DNA of 64,000 bases from DASRHT01 sp035293765 (GCA_035293765.1 DATGMF010000008.1:1-64000), one strand, 5' to 3'; shown: positions 41,759-50,553, counted from the first letter of the stretch. Translations and numbers: made by a program. Notes: a model not told the origin generated them from the sequence alone.

Positions 41759-42987
41759 CCGAGGTACCCCAGGTCACGCAAACGATCCACAATCAACCCC
41801 TCTTCCTCGTCTGAAAGGGCGTGTTCTGCCTCATCTATACGCGTGATCTTATGTTGCGTGCGATATGCCGGGGTGACGATGGCCGCCGCTACCTCACCAT
41901 CCATGCGCCGGGGGATAGGCTGGCCGAGCAGGTAAAGCAGTGTTGGGGCCACGTCAATAAGGGCCGCCTGCTGAGTGGTCGATGCCAGTAGCGCAGGCCC
42001 ATAACCTATCAGGCGCGCATGTGGTGCGAGTGGGGCCTGCGCCGGTAATGGATTCCCTGACGGACTGATGCTTGTTCCATCCAGATCGAACGCGGCAGCT
42101 CTGGCGGATGGCGCATACCCTGGACGATAGACGGTGATCAGGTCAGGAGCTTTGAAAAGATAGTCACCGCTGTACAGGTCATTTTTCTTATAGACATGAT
42201 CAACCACGGGCTCATTCGTGCGCGGGTCCAGCCAACTGTTGAGCAGTTCATAGGTTAATGCATCACAAACTTCCTGATATTCGCGACCGGAGCTAACTAC
42301 GCCCTGAGGCTCGCGCCCGCGTAGATTGATCCGCACCTGGCCCGCACCTAAGCCATAGACCAGCGTCTCAGGCCAGATAATATTAGCGGAGCGACGCGCT
42401 CCATTTACTTCCATCAGCCCGGTATCTACCAGAAAATCATTCACATTGACCAGTGTATGAGCAGGAGCGTGCCAGACGTCGGTCATCACAAATACATGTC
42501 CCCTGGCAGCTACCAGCTCTAAATAGCGCGATAAAATGACATCAAGCGCCTCCGGGGTGAAAGAGCCCGCGTTCCGCAGCCGGATCAGCGCGCAATCAAA
42601 CTCGCGCCCGGCCAGCACATTCAGCCCCTCCACATTGGTAATTTCTTCAAATGCCACCGCTAGCTTGCGTGATTGTAGCAAATGTGGCAGCAGCCACTGA
42701 GGGGAGCTATCGGTAAGACCAGGAGCAGGCAGGGCATGGTATCCCTCCGCCTGCACAGCATCGAAGCGCCCGAACTTGGCCGGCCCCATGCCTGTTAAGC
42801 TCTGATAATAGCATTGTCCCTTCTCGGCAGGAGGCAAGGGAGCCAGGCGCAGGTCTGCGCCGTGCGTTCTCATCTCCTGTAGGGACGGGAGCGCCTCAAT
42901 GCTCGCAGGGTCGATATCGGCCAGCCATAATAGAGAGATTGGATTTTCTACAGAGCGAACTGCCGCCCCACCGGTAAGTTTTTCCAT
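41755..42987 (-). CDS. Divergent alkaline-phosphatase-superfamily protein (paralogue 3)
   Basis: 410 residues. The fold is recognisable from FVMTDVWHAPAHTLVNVNDFL near 165, ALIDVAPTLLYLLGQPIPRRMDG near 355-380 and the tail EEGLIVDRLRDLGYLG, which is common in these phosphatases. The usual FGxDG metal loop is replaced by LLWLADIDPASIEAL and the PPMTPPAWMS nucleophile block is not recognisable; YYQSLTGMGPAKFG lies at that point. Thus several catalytic residues seem lost and it may be a binding or structural relative. It sits at the head of the flippase/GT2 operon with AAGGA before the ATG. Confidence 0.7.
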   Translation of the reverse strand: MEKLTGGAAVRSVENPISLLWLADIDPASIEALPSLQEMRTHGADLRLAPLPPAEKGQCYYQSLTGMGPAKFGRFDAVQAEGYHALPAPGLTDSSPQWLLPHLLQSRKLAVAFEEITNVEGLNVLAGREFDCALIRLRNAGSFTPEALDVILSRYLELVAARGHVFVMTDVWHAPAHTLVNVNDFLVDTGLMEVNGARRSANIIWPETLVYGLGAGQVRINLRGREPQGVVSSGREYQEVCDALTYELLNSWLDPRTNEPVVDHVYKKNDLYSGDYLFKAPDLITVYRPGYAPSARAAAFDLDGTSISPSGNPLPAQAPLAPHARLIGYGPALLASTTQQAALIDVAPTLLYLLGQPIPRRMDGEVAAAIVTPAYRTQHKITRIDEAEHALSDEEEGLIVDRLRDLGYLG

Positions 42988-43102
42988 CTTAAATTCCTTA
43001 CAATACTATCAGCCTGAACAGGCCCGATCCCTACAACCACCCGTGTGAAGCTGGATGGATAGAGATTATTACGCCGTAACTTTAATTACATTGTAATAAC
43101 CC

Positions 43103-43870
43103 TTATAATACCGTCATATAAAGTTGAGTTGATGTGGTTTCTCCATCTATCAGCGTTATGCTGACGCTTATAGGCCAGGTACCGGCAACCGCAGTATCAT
43201 CGACGCGCCACGTCCAGCTTGCAATTCCAAAGCTGTTTGCCCCCGTGTGCAGGGCTTTCGTTACTCGGCCTGGTCCGTAATTGAGTACGAGGGTAGCAGT
43301 TGCGCCGGGCGCCGTGGCAATCGATAGAGCCATAGTGCCATGAGGAGCAGCGGTCAGATTCGTCTGCGAGCTCACGACACTGATTGGCGGAAAGGCCACC
43401 AGGACGTTCACCTGAGAAGTAGTTTTGGCGCCATTTGGCAGCATAGCGGTGATGGTCAAAGGCCACCAGCCTGTATGGGCATCGCCATCAACGCGCCACG
43501 CCCACCTGGCGATCCCATTCCCATCAGCCGTACTGGGAGCAATCCCGGGGCTATGGCTGGGTATTCCCCGACCATAATCAACGATCAGTGAGCAGAGTGC
43601 ATTGGGATTAGTAGCGATAGTGATGCTCATCTGTCCACCAGGATAGGCCACCAGATGAGAGAGATTGTTCTCAACATGGATAGGCTGTACGGTAATCGTC
43701 GGCAGCGCTTTCCTGGCAATAGTGATGGGTGTATCATCGCTGCTCAATGGTTTTGCCGGTGGAGCTGGTACACCACATGCCGTCATGCAGAATGTGCAAA
43801 ATACAACCAGGACTCCTATACCGCTCCACTTCCATTGGCGATACCGCGACTGTTTCATACCTCTTACCAT
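43103..43870 (-). CDS. Secreted lipoprotein with two Ig-like tandem domains
   Basis: 255 residues. A basic start, a hydrophobic stretch and CMTACGVPA give a lipoprotein signal with the acylated Cys at about 32. The mature protein holds two similar beta-rich domains of about 90 residues, ending GIARWAWRVDGDAHTGWWPL and GIASWTWRVDDTAVAGTWPI. Each looks like an Ig-type fold as used in extracellular adhesion or as spacers. I know no specific function. GAGGTG lies ten bases before the first ATG (43870); a second ATG is at 43858. It is a stand-alone gene between the glycan operon and the divergent GT4 gene. Confidence 0.75.
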   Translation of the reverse strand: MVRGMKQSRYRQWKWSGIGVLVVFCTFCMTACGVPAPPAKPLSSDDTPITIARKALPTITVQPIHVENNLSHLVAYPGGQMSITIATNPNALCSLIVDYGRGIPSHSPGIAPSTADGNGIARWAWRVDGDAHTGWWPLTITAMLPNGAKTTSQVNVLVAFPPISVVSSQTNLTAAPHGTMALSIATAPGATATLVLNYGPGRVTKALHTGANSFGIASWTWRVDDTAVAGTWPISVSITLIDGETTSTQLYMTVL

Positions 43871-44284
43871 CTTGGAGACACCTCAGAGAAAAATCAGATC
43901 ATCGTACAGATTCACACATCCCGCTGAATACCCCTGCTAATAACCCTCTACTATCATTCTAGAGAGCGAACAAAAACTTCATAAACGGGCGGGGAAGTGT
44001 ATATACGGCGTCACGATTTGCCAATCGATATGCTCAAGCCGATTAATGATGACTGGGCCAACATATCAACATACTGTATCTATCAATCGGATAGGCCGAA
44101 GAAATTTATAGGGGAAGCGAATACGTCATTATGGAGGCCCGATTATAATGGATAGAGGTGTTTTGCTGCTTTCAGTATCCTCATACGGATCGAGAATAAA
44201 CAGCGCTTCCCGAGCCTCCATTGATGGGAGAGTATATATATCAAATTATAAAAAGTCAAGTAGAAAGTGTGCGAGGAGGCTATT
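43871..44284. other. Intergenic region upstream of the GT4 gene
   Basis: These 414 bases carry no gene I can support. TATAAT at 44144-44149 lacks a fitting -35 box. GGGAAGCG (44112-44119) is complementary to CGCTTCCC (44204-44211), and ATGGAGGC (44131-44138) to GCCTCCAT (44214-44221). The pairs cross each other, so they would form a pseudoknot rather than a simple hairpin in RNA. Confidence 0.4.
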
Positions 44285-45532
44285 GTGAAATTGCTGCAAA
44301 TCGTCTGGAATTTTCCAGATACGATCACGCGCCCGTTTGATATGTATTATTTCTACTGGCCCGTACGGGAGGCAGCGCTGCGAGGATGGCAGGCTGAGGT
44401 ACTGACATTTCAGACCGATCAGCGACAAGCGCGCAACGCGGTGATTGATGGGATTCAGGTTACGCGCTGCCCGGTGGGAAAGCACAAAAAGCGCGCGTTT
44501 TCCTGGCCTTATATTCGCGCATTGTTGACAACGAGCGCCGATATTATCCATACCCACGGCTATGCGGAAGGGCATAGCGAGCTTGCTATTTTGCTTGCCA
44601 GGTTGCGCGGGCGCAAAGTTATTTTCACGCCTCATTTCCATATCTATCCCTATCGCCGTCCCCTGCGTGAACTGTATGATCGAACCATCGGGCGCTACCT
44701 GTTTAATCTGAGCGACCGGGTGATTGTGTTCACAGAGCACACGCGTTCGTATCTGATCGCGATGGGCGTACGACCCGAGAAGCTGCGCGTTGTGCCACAT
44801 GTGGCAAGGCCAGAGGTGTTTGAGGGCGAGATCAACGAAGAGGAGCCAGGGAAACTCTTACGTGAAGCAGGTTGTACCGGTAGCCCGCTTATTCTTGGCG
44901 TAGGCCAACTGATCAGGCGCAAAGGCTGGGAATACATGGTGCGTTGCATGCCCGCGATTGTGGCGCGTTTCCCACGGGCCGCCCTGCTGATCCTGGGTTA
45001 TCCCTCGTCCGATGAGCCTGCATTTCCTGACACACTGATGCAACTGAGCAGGGAGCTGGGCGTGCAAGACCATGTGCTGATCCGGCTCAACAATTCCACC
45101 GAGTTTATGCGGGACGCTTATCGTTCAGCAACTATTATGACCCTGCCATCGCTGGTCGAAAGTTTTGGTATAGTGCTTTTAGAGGCCCTGGCCGCCCGCT
45201 TGCCTGTGGTGGCGCATAACGGCACCGGCCTCCCCTGCATTATCGATGATGGTATCACCGGTAGCGTGGTAGACGTGCGCGCTACCGAGCAATACATGGC
45301 TGCTCTGTTGGCACTGCTTGACGATGATGCTGAGAGAGCGCGTATGGGAGAAGCGGGCCGTCAGCAGGCGCTGACGCGCTTTAGTCTGGAAACGGTGGCG
45401 GAACAACTTTTTGCCGTCTACGCCGAACTTTTGCCATTGATTGCAGTATCTTCAAGCAGGTCGAGCAAACTATCAGTGCCCGCCGCCTCCCTTGAGGAAA
45501 ATATAAGCGTCGGACACGCTGATGGGCATTGA
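44285..45532 (+). CDS. Family 4 glycosyltransferase
   Basis: About 415 residues with the GT-B fold. The N-terminal half has DIIHTHGYAEGHSELAILLA and FTPHFHIYPYRRPLRELYDR. The C-terminal nucleotide-sugar half has ILGVGQLIRRKGWEYMVRCM and PSLVESFGIVLLEALAARLP, the E-x7-E motif of GT4 enzymes. It retains anomeric configuration and probably adds a hexose to a lipid-linked glycan. GTG at 44285 is chosen as start: GAGGAGG (44273-44279) lies five bases before it. A GTG at 44267 is also in frame but would overlap that binding site. A 100-base inverted-repeat structure begins right after the stop. Confidence 0.9.
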   Translation: MKLLQIVWNFPDTITRPFDMYYFYWPVREAALRGWQAEVLTFQTDQRQARNAVIDGIQVTRCPVGKHKKRAFSWPYIRALLTTSADIIHTHGYAEGHSELAILLARLRGRKVIFTPHFHIYPYRRPLRELYDRTIGRYLFNLSDRVIVFTEHTRSYLIAMGVRPEKLRVVPHVARPEVFEGEINEEEPGKLLREAGCTGSPLILGVGQLIRRKGWEYMVRCMPAIVARFPRAALLILGYPSSDEPAFPDTLMQLSRELGVQDHVLIRLNNSTEFMRDAYRSATIMTLPSLVESFGIVLLEALAARLPVVAHNGTGLPCIIDDGITGSVVDVRATEQYMAALLALLDDDAERARMGEAGRQQALTRFSLETVAEQLFAVYAELLPLIAVSSSRSSKLSVPAASLEENISVGHADGH

Positions 45533-45536
45533 GAAT

Positions 45537-45636
45537 TGATGCTGGGAATATCTCTCCGTGGTGACGTGGTGGGCGAAGCAAGCGATAAATCGGACGCGAT
45601 CAATCTCGTCGCCACGGAGAGATATTCCCAACATCA
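45537..45636. repeat. 30-bp inverted repeat after the GT4 gene
   Basis: Bases 45537-45566 (including GGGAATATCTCTCCGTGG) are inverted at 45607-45636 with only two mismatches in 30. The 40-base centre includes GCGATAAATCGGACGCGAT, a member of the dispersed family, and AGCGGGTCCCTAC follows at 45653-45665. It could stop GT4 transcription; its size and nested repeat look more like an inserted element. Confidence 0.7.
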
Positions 45637-45707
45637 TGAGTTACTCTACATTAGCGGGTCCCTACGGATGTCAAGTGGAATTGTGATCAGACAACAGGAG
45701 CTGTGAT

Positions 45708-47216
45708 ATGGAAATAAAAGCATATATAGAGGGTATCTGGCGTAAATGGTGGCTGGTGACTCTGGTCTTGCTTCTCTCCCTGTGGGCAGGGGGAGTCATT
45801 GCCAACAATCTGACCCCTGACTATACCGCATCAACAACGATTTTGCTGAATGATAATGTACTGGCAAATACGGCTTTCCCATCGGGCGATGTGCATTTGT
45901 CTGTCCCTGTCGATCATGAAGGGCTGGTGCTCACTCCTGCCACCATGAGACGGATCATGAAAACCTATCCCCGCCTGAACGCGACGGCGTTGCAGAAGCA
46001 GGTGGTGGTTTCAACCGATCAGACGAATCAGCTTTTGCTGATTAGCGTCACCGATATTTCGCCGTTTGCCACAGCCGATATCGCCAATTTCCTGGCCAGA
46101 CAGTTTGTACATGATCAGACCCTTGCCCTTAGCCAGCAAGTTGATTATTATCAGCAGTCGGTTCAACAAAGCATAGCTCGTCTGAGTAACGATATCAACA
46201 AACTGAATGCCCAGATCGTGGCAGCAACGCCAGCTCCGCCCTTGCATGGCCCTATTCCTCTGTTGACGCCCCAACAGAGACTGGTTATCAACGAGCTACA
46301 AGTGCAGGTCGGTCAGGACAAACGCTCCCTGTACGCTTACCAGCAGTCATCGACTGAACTACAACAGGTGTTGCCGCAGCTTCCCCAGGTGTATACCATT
46401 CTGAAGCAGGCAGACATACCAGATGTACCGAACTATAATCCCTTATTGCAGCTTCCTAAACTTGTGATCCGTGCTGGAGTAGCAGGTGTAGGTCTGCTGC
46501 TGGCGCTGATACTGATTATTGGCATTGAGTTCTTCACGCCGTTCATTCGCCACCGGGGCGAGCTGCTCAGGCTCATTGGTATTCCTGTAACGGCAGAGAT
46601 AGCGCAACTGCGTAAATCCGAGCAGAAGTTTCTGCTGGAAATGGACCAGATGCTTTTTAAGAAGCGCATTAAGCCGTTACGTTTGTTAGGGGCTACGATG
46701 AGCGCGCTGGCTGCCAGGAGCCGGGGGCATACGGTGCTGCTGACCAGCCCATGTCAGAAGCGCGACTTCGCGGCGCTTCTGGCGGCCTTTCAGGCGTATA
46801 ACGGGCTGAGAACTTTGCTGATCGATGCCGATTTCGAGAAGCCTGTCCTGCACGAGCGGCTCAGGGAGGCTGGCCCGTCCACGCTCACGACCGCCAGAGG
46901 AAAGCTGCTTTCATTTGTGAGTGAGACGACGCAGCCCAATCTTTTCCTGTTGCCTGCCACCACATTAGCTGCCGATGGTGAACCTATGTCGAACAAGGCC
47001 CTGCTGGATCTGCTACCGGAGCTCCAGGAGGTTTTTGATATCATTATTATCGATACGCCCCCGCTCGACCGCCCTACGGCCCACCTGCTCACGGCAAAGG
47101 CCGCCCAGGTGCTATTGTTCGTCAAAAAGCGGCAGGACACTCTGAAATCGCTGAAGAAAGCCAGACTGGCCTGCGAGACGCTCAAACTGGAGCCGCACTA
47201 CGTTTTTCTGACGTAG
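45708..47216 (+). CDS. Wzz-type chain-length protein fused to a BY-kinase-like domain without P-loop
   Basis: 502 residues. Two membrane helices (about 15-33 and 253-275) flank an extracytoplasmic Wzz-like region with coiled-coil stretches. The cytoplasmic part from about 325 resembles bacterial tyrosine kinases of the CpsD/Wzc group: LLIDADFEKP (Walker A' with the DADxR-like site) and IIIIDTPPL (Walker B). The expected Walker A (G-x-x-x-x-G-K-S) before it is replaced by LTSPCQKRDFAALL, and the C-terminus lacks a tyrosine cluster. Kinase activity is thus doubtful. It probably still sets polymer length or couples to other assembly proteins. It lies 175 bases after GT4 on the same strand. Confidence 0.82.
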   Translation: MEIKAYIEGIWRKWWLVTLVLLLSLWAGGVIANNLTPDYTASTTILLNDNVLANTAFPSGDVHLSVPVDHEGLVLTPATMRRIMKTYPRLNATALQKQVVVSTDQTNQLLLISVTDISPFATADIANFLARQFVHDQTLALSQQVDYYQQSVQQSIARLSNDINKLNAQIVAATPAPPLHGPIPLLTPQQRLVINELQVQVGQDKRSLYAYQQSSTELQQVLPQLPQVYTILKQADIPDVPNYNPLLQLPKLVIRAGVAGVGLLLALILIIGIEFFTPFIRHRGELLRLIGIPVTAEIAQLRKSEQKFLLEMDQMLFKKRIKPLRLLGATMSALAARSRGHTVLLTSPCQKRDFAALLAAFQAYNGLRTLLIDADFEKPVLHERLREAGPSTLTTARGKLLSFVSETTQPNLFLLPATTLAADGEPMSNKALLDLLPELQEVFDIIIIDTPPLDRPTAHLLTAKAAQVLLFVKKRQDTLKSLKKARLACETLKLEPHYVFLT

Positions 47217-47223
47217 CTAAGGG

Positions 47224-47258
47224 GATTCCAGAAAATGGTTTCTCCATCTCCTGGAATC
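47224..47258. terminator. Convergent hairpin between Wzz-like and amidase genes
   Basis: GATTCCAG (47224-47231) pairs with CTGGAATC (47251-47258), with further weaker pairing inward (AAATGG/CCAT). It lies seven bases after one stop and 26 bases after the facing one, so it may serve both genes. Confidence 0.45.
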
Positions 47259-47283
47259 TGGAACGGTATCTTCGCGTGATATA

Positions 47284-48708
47284 TCAGGGGCGAGCCAGGC
47301 GGTTGGCCCAGGGACACGCGGCCTCAAGTTCTGTCGCCAGCGAGAGCAACAACCCCTCACCCAGTGGCGGTCCCACCAACTGCACTCCCAGCGGCAGGCC
47401 GTCCTCGCCCTGGTAGAGCGGCAGCGAGATGGCTGGCTGACCGGTAATATTCCAGATGGCGGTAAAGGGTGTAAACACGCCAGCCTTGCGGAATTCGCCC
47501 TGCCAATCGGAGTTGATATCGATGGTGCCCAGTGGGAGCGGGCGCTGACCGAGGCTGGGGGTGAGTAAGACGTCGTAGGTGGAAAAGGAGCGAATGATGG
47601 TGCGTGATTGCTGCTGGACGCGGGCCATTGCGCCAACATAGTGAGCGGGCGTGAGGGACCTGTTGAGCTCGTAGAAGCCCCATGAGAGCCGCTCTATGCT
47701 CTCAGGTTCCACCGGACGTCCGCCCAGTTCGGCGGCGTAGGAGATATTGGAGGAAATACCCCCGGCATACAGGACATTGAACGCGCGAAATAACTCTGGC
47801 GCCACCATGCCCTCCGGCGTGTGTTCTTCAACGTGATGGCCCAGCGAGGCGAGCAGTTTCGCGGCATCGTGCGCGGCCTGGATGTTCATGGGGTCAACAG
47901 TCGAGCCAATGGGTGAACTGACCGTCATGGCGATGCGCAGGCGACGCGGCGGGCGAACAGCAGTCGCGGCAAAGGGCTCTGCGGGTGGAGGTGCCCAGGA
48001 GGCGTCGCCTGTCTCGTAGCCTGCCATCACGTCTAACAGTGCAGCAGAATCGGCAACGCTGCGGGTAATAGCCCCATTGGTGGACAGGAATGATTCGCCT
48101 AAAGCTGGTCCCGGTGAGATCCGCCCTCGGCTGGGCTTGAGCCCGACCAGCCCGCAGCAGGCGGCAGGAATGCGGATCGAGCCGCCCCCATCTGAGCCGT
48201 GTGCGACCGGCAGGATGCCCGCTGCAACGGCGGCGGCAGCACCTCCAGAAGAGCCGCCGGGGCTGACGCTGGTATTCCAGGGATTGCGCGTGGGGCCGAA
48301 GCGTCTGGGCTCGGTCGCGGGAACAATGCCGAACTCGGGGGAGTTGGTGCGGCCAAGCAAAATAAAACCGGCATCACGCAGGCGTCGCACCACGAAATCA
48401 TCGATAGGGCTAATATAGTCGCCAGTCAGATCCGAACCCAGCGTGAAGCGTTCACCAGCGACGCGCGCCAGCTCTTTGATCGCAATGGGCACGCCGGCAA
48501 AGGGTCGCGTATCTCCGGGCTTGATTGCATCGGCGGCGGCCAGCGCGCCCTCGGCATTGACCAGGGTAAAAGCATTGATGTCCTGATTGGCCTCAATGCG
48601 TTGCAGCGCCTCCTCCACCAGTTCGCGCGAACTGATCTGACCGGAGCGGATCAGCTCCGCCAGCTCTAGCGCCGACCGGGTAAGCAGGTTTGTCTTCTCA
48701 AGAGCCAT
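47284..48708 (-). CDS. Amidase-signature family hydrolase
   Basis: About 474 residues. The Ser-cisSer-Lys triad of amidase-signature enzymes is complete: K78 in PIAIKELARVAG, S153 in PGGSSGGAAAAVAAG and S177 in GSDGGGSIRIPAACCG. The blocks LLGRTNSPEFG and FGPTRNPWN are typical of GatA and aliphatic or aryl amidases. No gatB or gatC is adjacent, so a catabolic amidase is more likely than the tRNA amidotransferase. AAGGAGG lies about ten bases before the ATG at 48708; in-frame ATGs at 48738 and 48762 are possible. It is the last gene of a DUF2277-TPR-amidase row. Confidence 0.88.
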   Translation of the reverse strand: MALEKTNLLTRSALELAELIRSGQISSRELVEEALQRIEANQDINAFTLVNAEGALAAADAIKPGDTRPFAGVPIAIKELARVAGERFTLGSDLTGDYISPIDDFVVRRLRDAGFILLGRTNSPEFGIVPATEPRRFGPTRNPWNTSVSPGGSSGGAAAAVAAGILPVAHGSDGGGSIRIPAACCGLVGLKPSRGRISPGPALGESFLSTNGAITRSVADSAALLDVMAGYETGDASWAPPPAEPFAATAVRPPRRLRIAMTVSSPIGSTVDPMNIQAAHDAAKLLASLGHHVEEHTPEGMVAPELFRAFNVLYAGGISSNISYAAELGGRPVEPESIERLSWGFYELNRSLTPAHYVGAMARVQQQSRTIIRSFSTYDVLLTPSLGQRPLPLGTIDINSDWQGEFRKAGVFTPFTAIWNITGQPAISLPLYQGEDGLPLGVQLVGPPLGEGLLLSLATELEAACPWANRLARP

Positions 48709-48774
48709 GAACTCGAACTCCTCCTTGATGCCTGTCATTGGATGACTTGAAGACGTGTACAATCATCGTTGTAT

Positions 48775-49701
48775 TTATACGTTATAGCACATCTTTAGCC
48801 ATTGTTGAGGAGTTACCCCTTCGCTGTCTTGTTCGCCCAGTTGCTTCAGACGCTGTAACCGTGCTGGCTCCTGAGCAACGAACCAGGGGTCCTGGCTGAG
48901 CAAGGCATAGGCCCGCGCGAAATAGGCTCGGCTCTCGGATACCTGCCCTGTGGCGAGCAAGCATTCCGCAATTTCTTCAAATATGTACCCATCCTGTTCC
49001 TCTCCACTTTTTTCCACAGCGATAAGCAGCTCTTGTTGCAGGGCAAGAGCCTCTGCCGTACGCTGCAAGGAACGCAGAGTGCGGCCCACACACCAGCGAG
49101 CAATGCTTCTATTGCGTGCTGTTCCATGCTCCTGCTGCCATTGCAGGGCTTTGTGGAAGTAGTCTAAGGCGCGTTCGTATTCTCCCTGGTCGTGGTATGT
49201 CCACCCCAGGTTATTGTACAGCGATCCGCACCGGTGCCGTGCTTTCTCCTCGGTCGCAGCTTCAGCGGCCTGTAGAGCTATGTTGTTCCAATGAGCTTTT
49301 TCTGTGAACGAACTGGCGGCAATGGCGAGCATATGGGCTGCATCAATCGCAAAAAAAGCCTCTTCTTCGTGCATACGAGCCAGCTCCCAGGCTTGTTGAA
49401 ACCTGAGCTGTGCCTCCTCTGGCTGCCCTGAGGAGTTAAAGATCCTTCCTCGCTCTAAGAGATAGCGAATGGTTGGCGTGATCAGGTCCGGGCTTAACTG
49501 TTCTTCTACCGTATCGAGGGTCGCATGCGCCTCAACGAACTGTCTCTGTAATCCCTGGGTGCGGGCGATCTGTGTCAGCAGTTGCAGGTAATATGAAGGG
49601 TTGTTATTATGCGCGGCCTGGGGCAGCAACTGCCGAAATGTTACCTCCGTTCGCTCCGGGTGCTGATAATCCCAGAGTGCATCGAAATCTAATTGGGGCA
49701 T
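48775..49701 (-). CDS. TPR-repeat protein
   Basis: 308 residues, helical throughout, with several TPR pairs, the clearest being LYNNLGWTYHDQGEYERALDY near 165-200 and AECLLATGQVSESRAYFARA near 250. No enzymatic or DNA-binding domain is visible. It resembles the repeat part of the HTH/NB-ARC regulators but stands alone. It likely mediates protein contact. AAGGAAGG precedes the ATG. It lies 36 bases after the DUF2277 gene and 66 bases before the amidase start. Confidence 0.75.
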   Translation of the reverse strand: MPQLDFDALWDYQHPERTEVTFRQLLPQAAHNNNPSYYLQLLTQIARTQGLQRQFVEAHATLDTVEEQLSPDLITPTIRYLLERGRIFNSSGQPEEAQLRFQQAWELARMHEEEAFFAIDAAHMLAIAASSFTEKAHWNNIALQAAEAATEEKARHRCGSLYNNLGWTYHDQGEYERALDYFHKALQWQQEHGTARNRSIARWCVGRTLRSLQRTAEALALQQELLIAVEKSGEEQDGYIFEEIAECLLATGQVSESRAYFARAYALLSQDPWFVAQEPARLQRLKQLGEQDSEGVTPQQWLKMCYNV

Positions 49702-49737
49702 TTGCCTTCCTTCCTGGAAATGATAGTGGCGACATTA

Positions 49738-50007
49738 TCACCGCGAAAACCTCTGCGCGCTGCGTGCTCGCGCTCGCGCCTCCTCTTCTTCACGGTTCCG
49801 CGGTGCCGCCTTCGTGGTAAGCTGGCTGAGCAGGGAGCTGGAGGCCGCTGTGATGGCGTCAACGGCGGCAAAAAAAGCCTCTTCGTTAGCCTGCGATGGC
49901 GTATTGAAGCCACTCAGCTTGCGCACAAATTGCAACGCGGCGGCCCGAATCTCCTCTTCGGTCGCGGGCGGGTCGAAATTGAAAAGCGGTCTGATATTTC
50001 TGCACAT
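49738..50007 (-). CDS. DUF2277 family protein
   Basis: 89 residues starting MCRNIRPLFNFDPPATEEEI, with ALQFVRKLSGFNTPSQANEE and the basic end PRNREEEEARARARSAQRF. This is the whole of the small DUF2277 family, found in actinobacteria, proteobacteria and Chloroflexota, whose function is not known to me. The conserved C-R-N start and the Arg-rich tail suggest nucleic acid or metal binding, which is only a guess. GGGGAG lies seven bases before the ATG. It heads the TPR/amidase row. Confidence 0.88.
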   Translation of the reverse strand: MCRNIRPLFNFDPPATEEEIRAAALQFVRKLSGFNTPSQANEEAFFAAVDAITAASSSLLSQLTTKAAPRNREEEEARARARSAQRFSR

Positions 50008-50145
50008 GAGCGTCTCCCCGATAGATGTTTTGCAAAAGGTCCCTCTGCGAGACTCGCGATTGATCGCCTGGCCTCTCCGTTTGTTATTCCATATAGCGAG
50101 CGGAAAAGCGGAAAAGTCTCGCTTTTTTAAATATACGTAACCCCT

Positions 50146-50175
50146 TTGACAGACAGCGAGATCGATCCGTATAAT
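50146..50175 (+). promoter_or_regulatory. Consensus sigma-70 promoter giving a leaderless message
   Basis: TTGACA (50146-50151) and TATAAT (50170-50175) are both perfect consensus boxes, spaced by 18 bases. The ATG of the VOC gene starts at 50182, six bases after the -10 box, exactly where transcription should begin. There is no Shine-Dalgarno. A leaderless mRNA is therefore predicted. Confidence 0.75.
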
Positions 50176-50181
50176 TGACCT

Positions 50182-50553
50182 ATGGACATGAAATTAGAAC
50201 TCGTGGCGGTCCCCGTTTCGGATGTAGACCGCGCAAAAGCTTTTTATACAGAGAAGATCGGCTTTCATGCTGACCATGATCATCAGGTGAACGAGAATCT
50301 GCGCTTCGTTCAGTTGACGCCCCCCGGTTCTGCCTGCTCGATAGCGATTGGGACTGGAATTACAGACATGCCGCCGGGCTCGGTCAAGGGGCTGCAAATG
50401 GTGGTCTCGGATGTCAGGGCGGTGCGCGATGAGCTGATCAAGCGAGGGGCTGAAGTCAGCGAAGTTGAGGTTATGCCCTGGGGATCATTTGTCTTTTTCA
50501 GCGATCCCGACGGCAACGGCTGGTCATTACAGGAACTGCCTGCTCGCCGCTAG
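50182..50553 (+). CDS. VOC-fold (glyoxalase/dioxygenase-like) protein
   Basis: 123 residues with the paired beta-alpha-beta-beta-beta units of vicinal-oxygen-chelate proteins: LVAVPVSDVDRAKAFYTEKI, then GLQMVVSDVRAVRDELIKRG and SFVFFSDPDGNGWSLQEL. The metal-site pattern appears incomplete (the first strand has no His; the end keeps the Glu of LQE). It could be a small-molecule binding, resistance or detoxification protein. It is the only gene in the window with a clear leaderless promoter. An in-frame ATG two codons on (50188) has no better signal. It converges with the AAC(3)-like gene, whose stop is adjacent. Confidence 0.85.
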   Translation: MDMKLELVAVPVSDVDRAKAFYTEKIGFHADHDHQVNENLRFVQLTPPGSACSIAIGTGITDMPPGSVKGLQMVVSDVRAVRDELIKRGAEVSEVEVMPWGSFVFFSDPDGNGWSLQELPARR

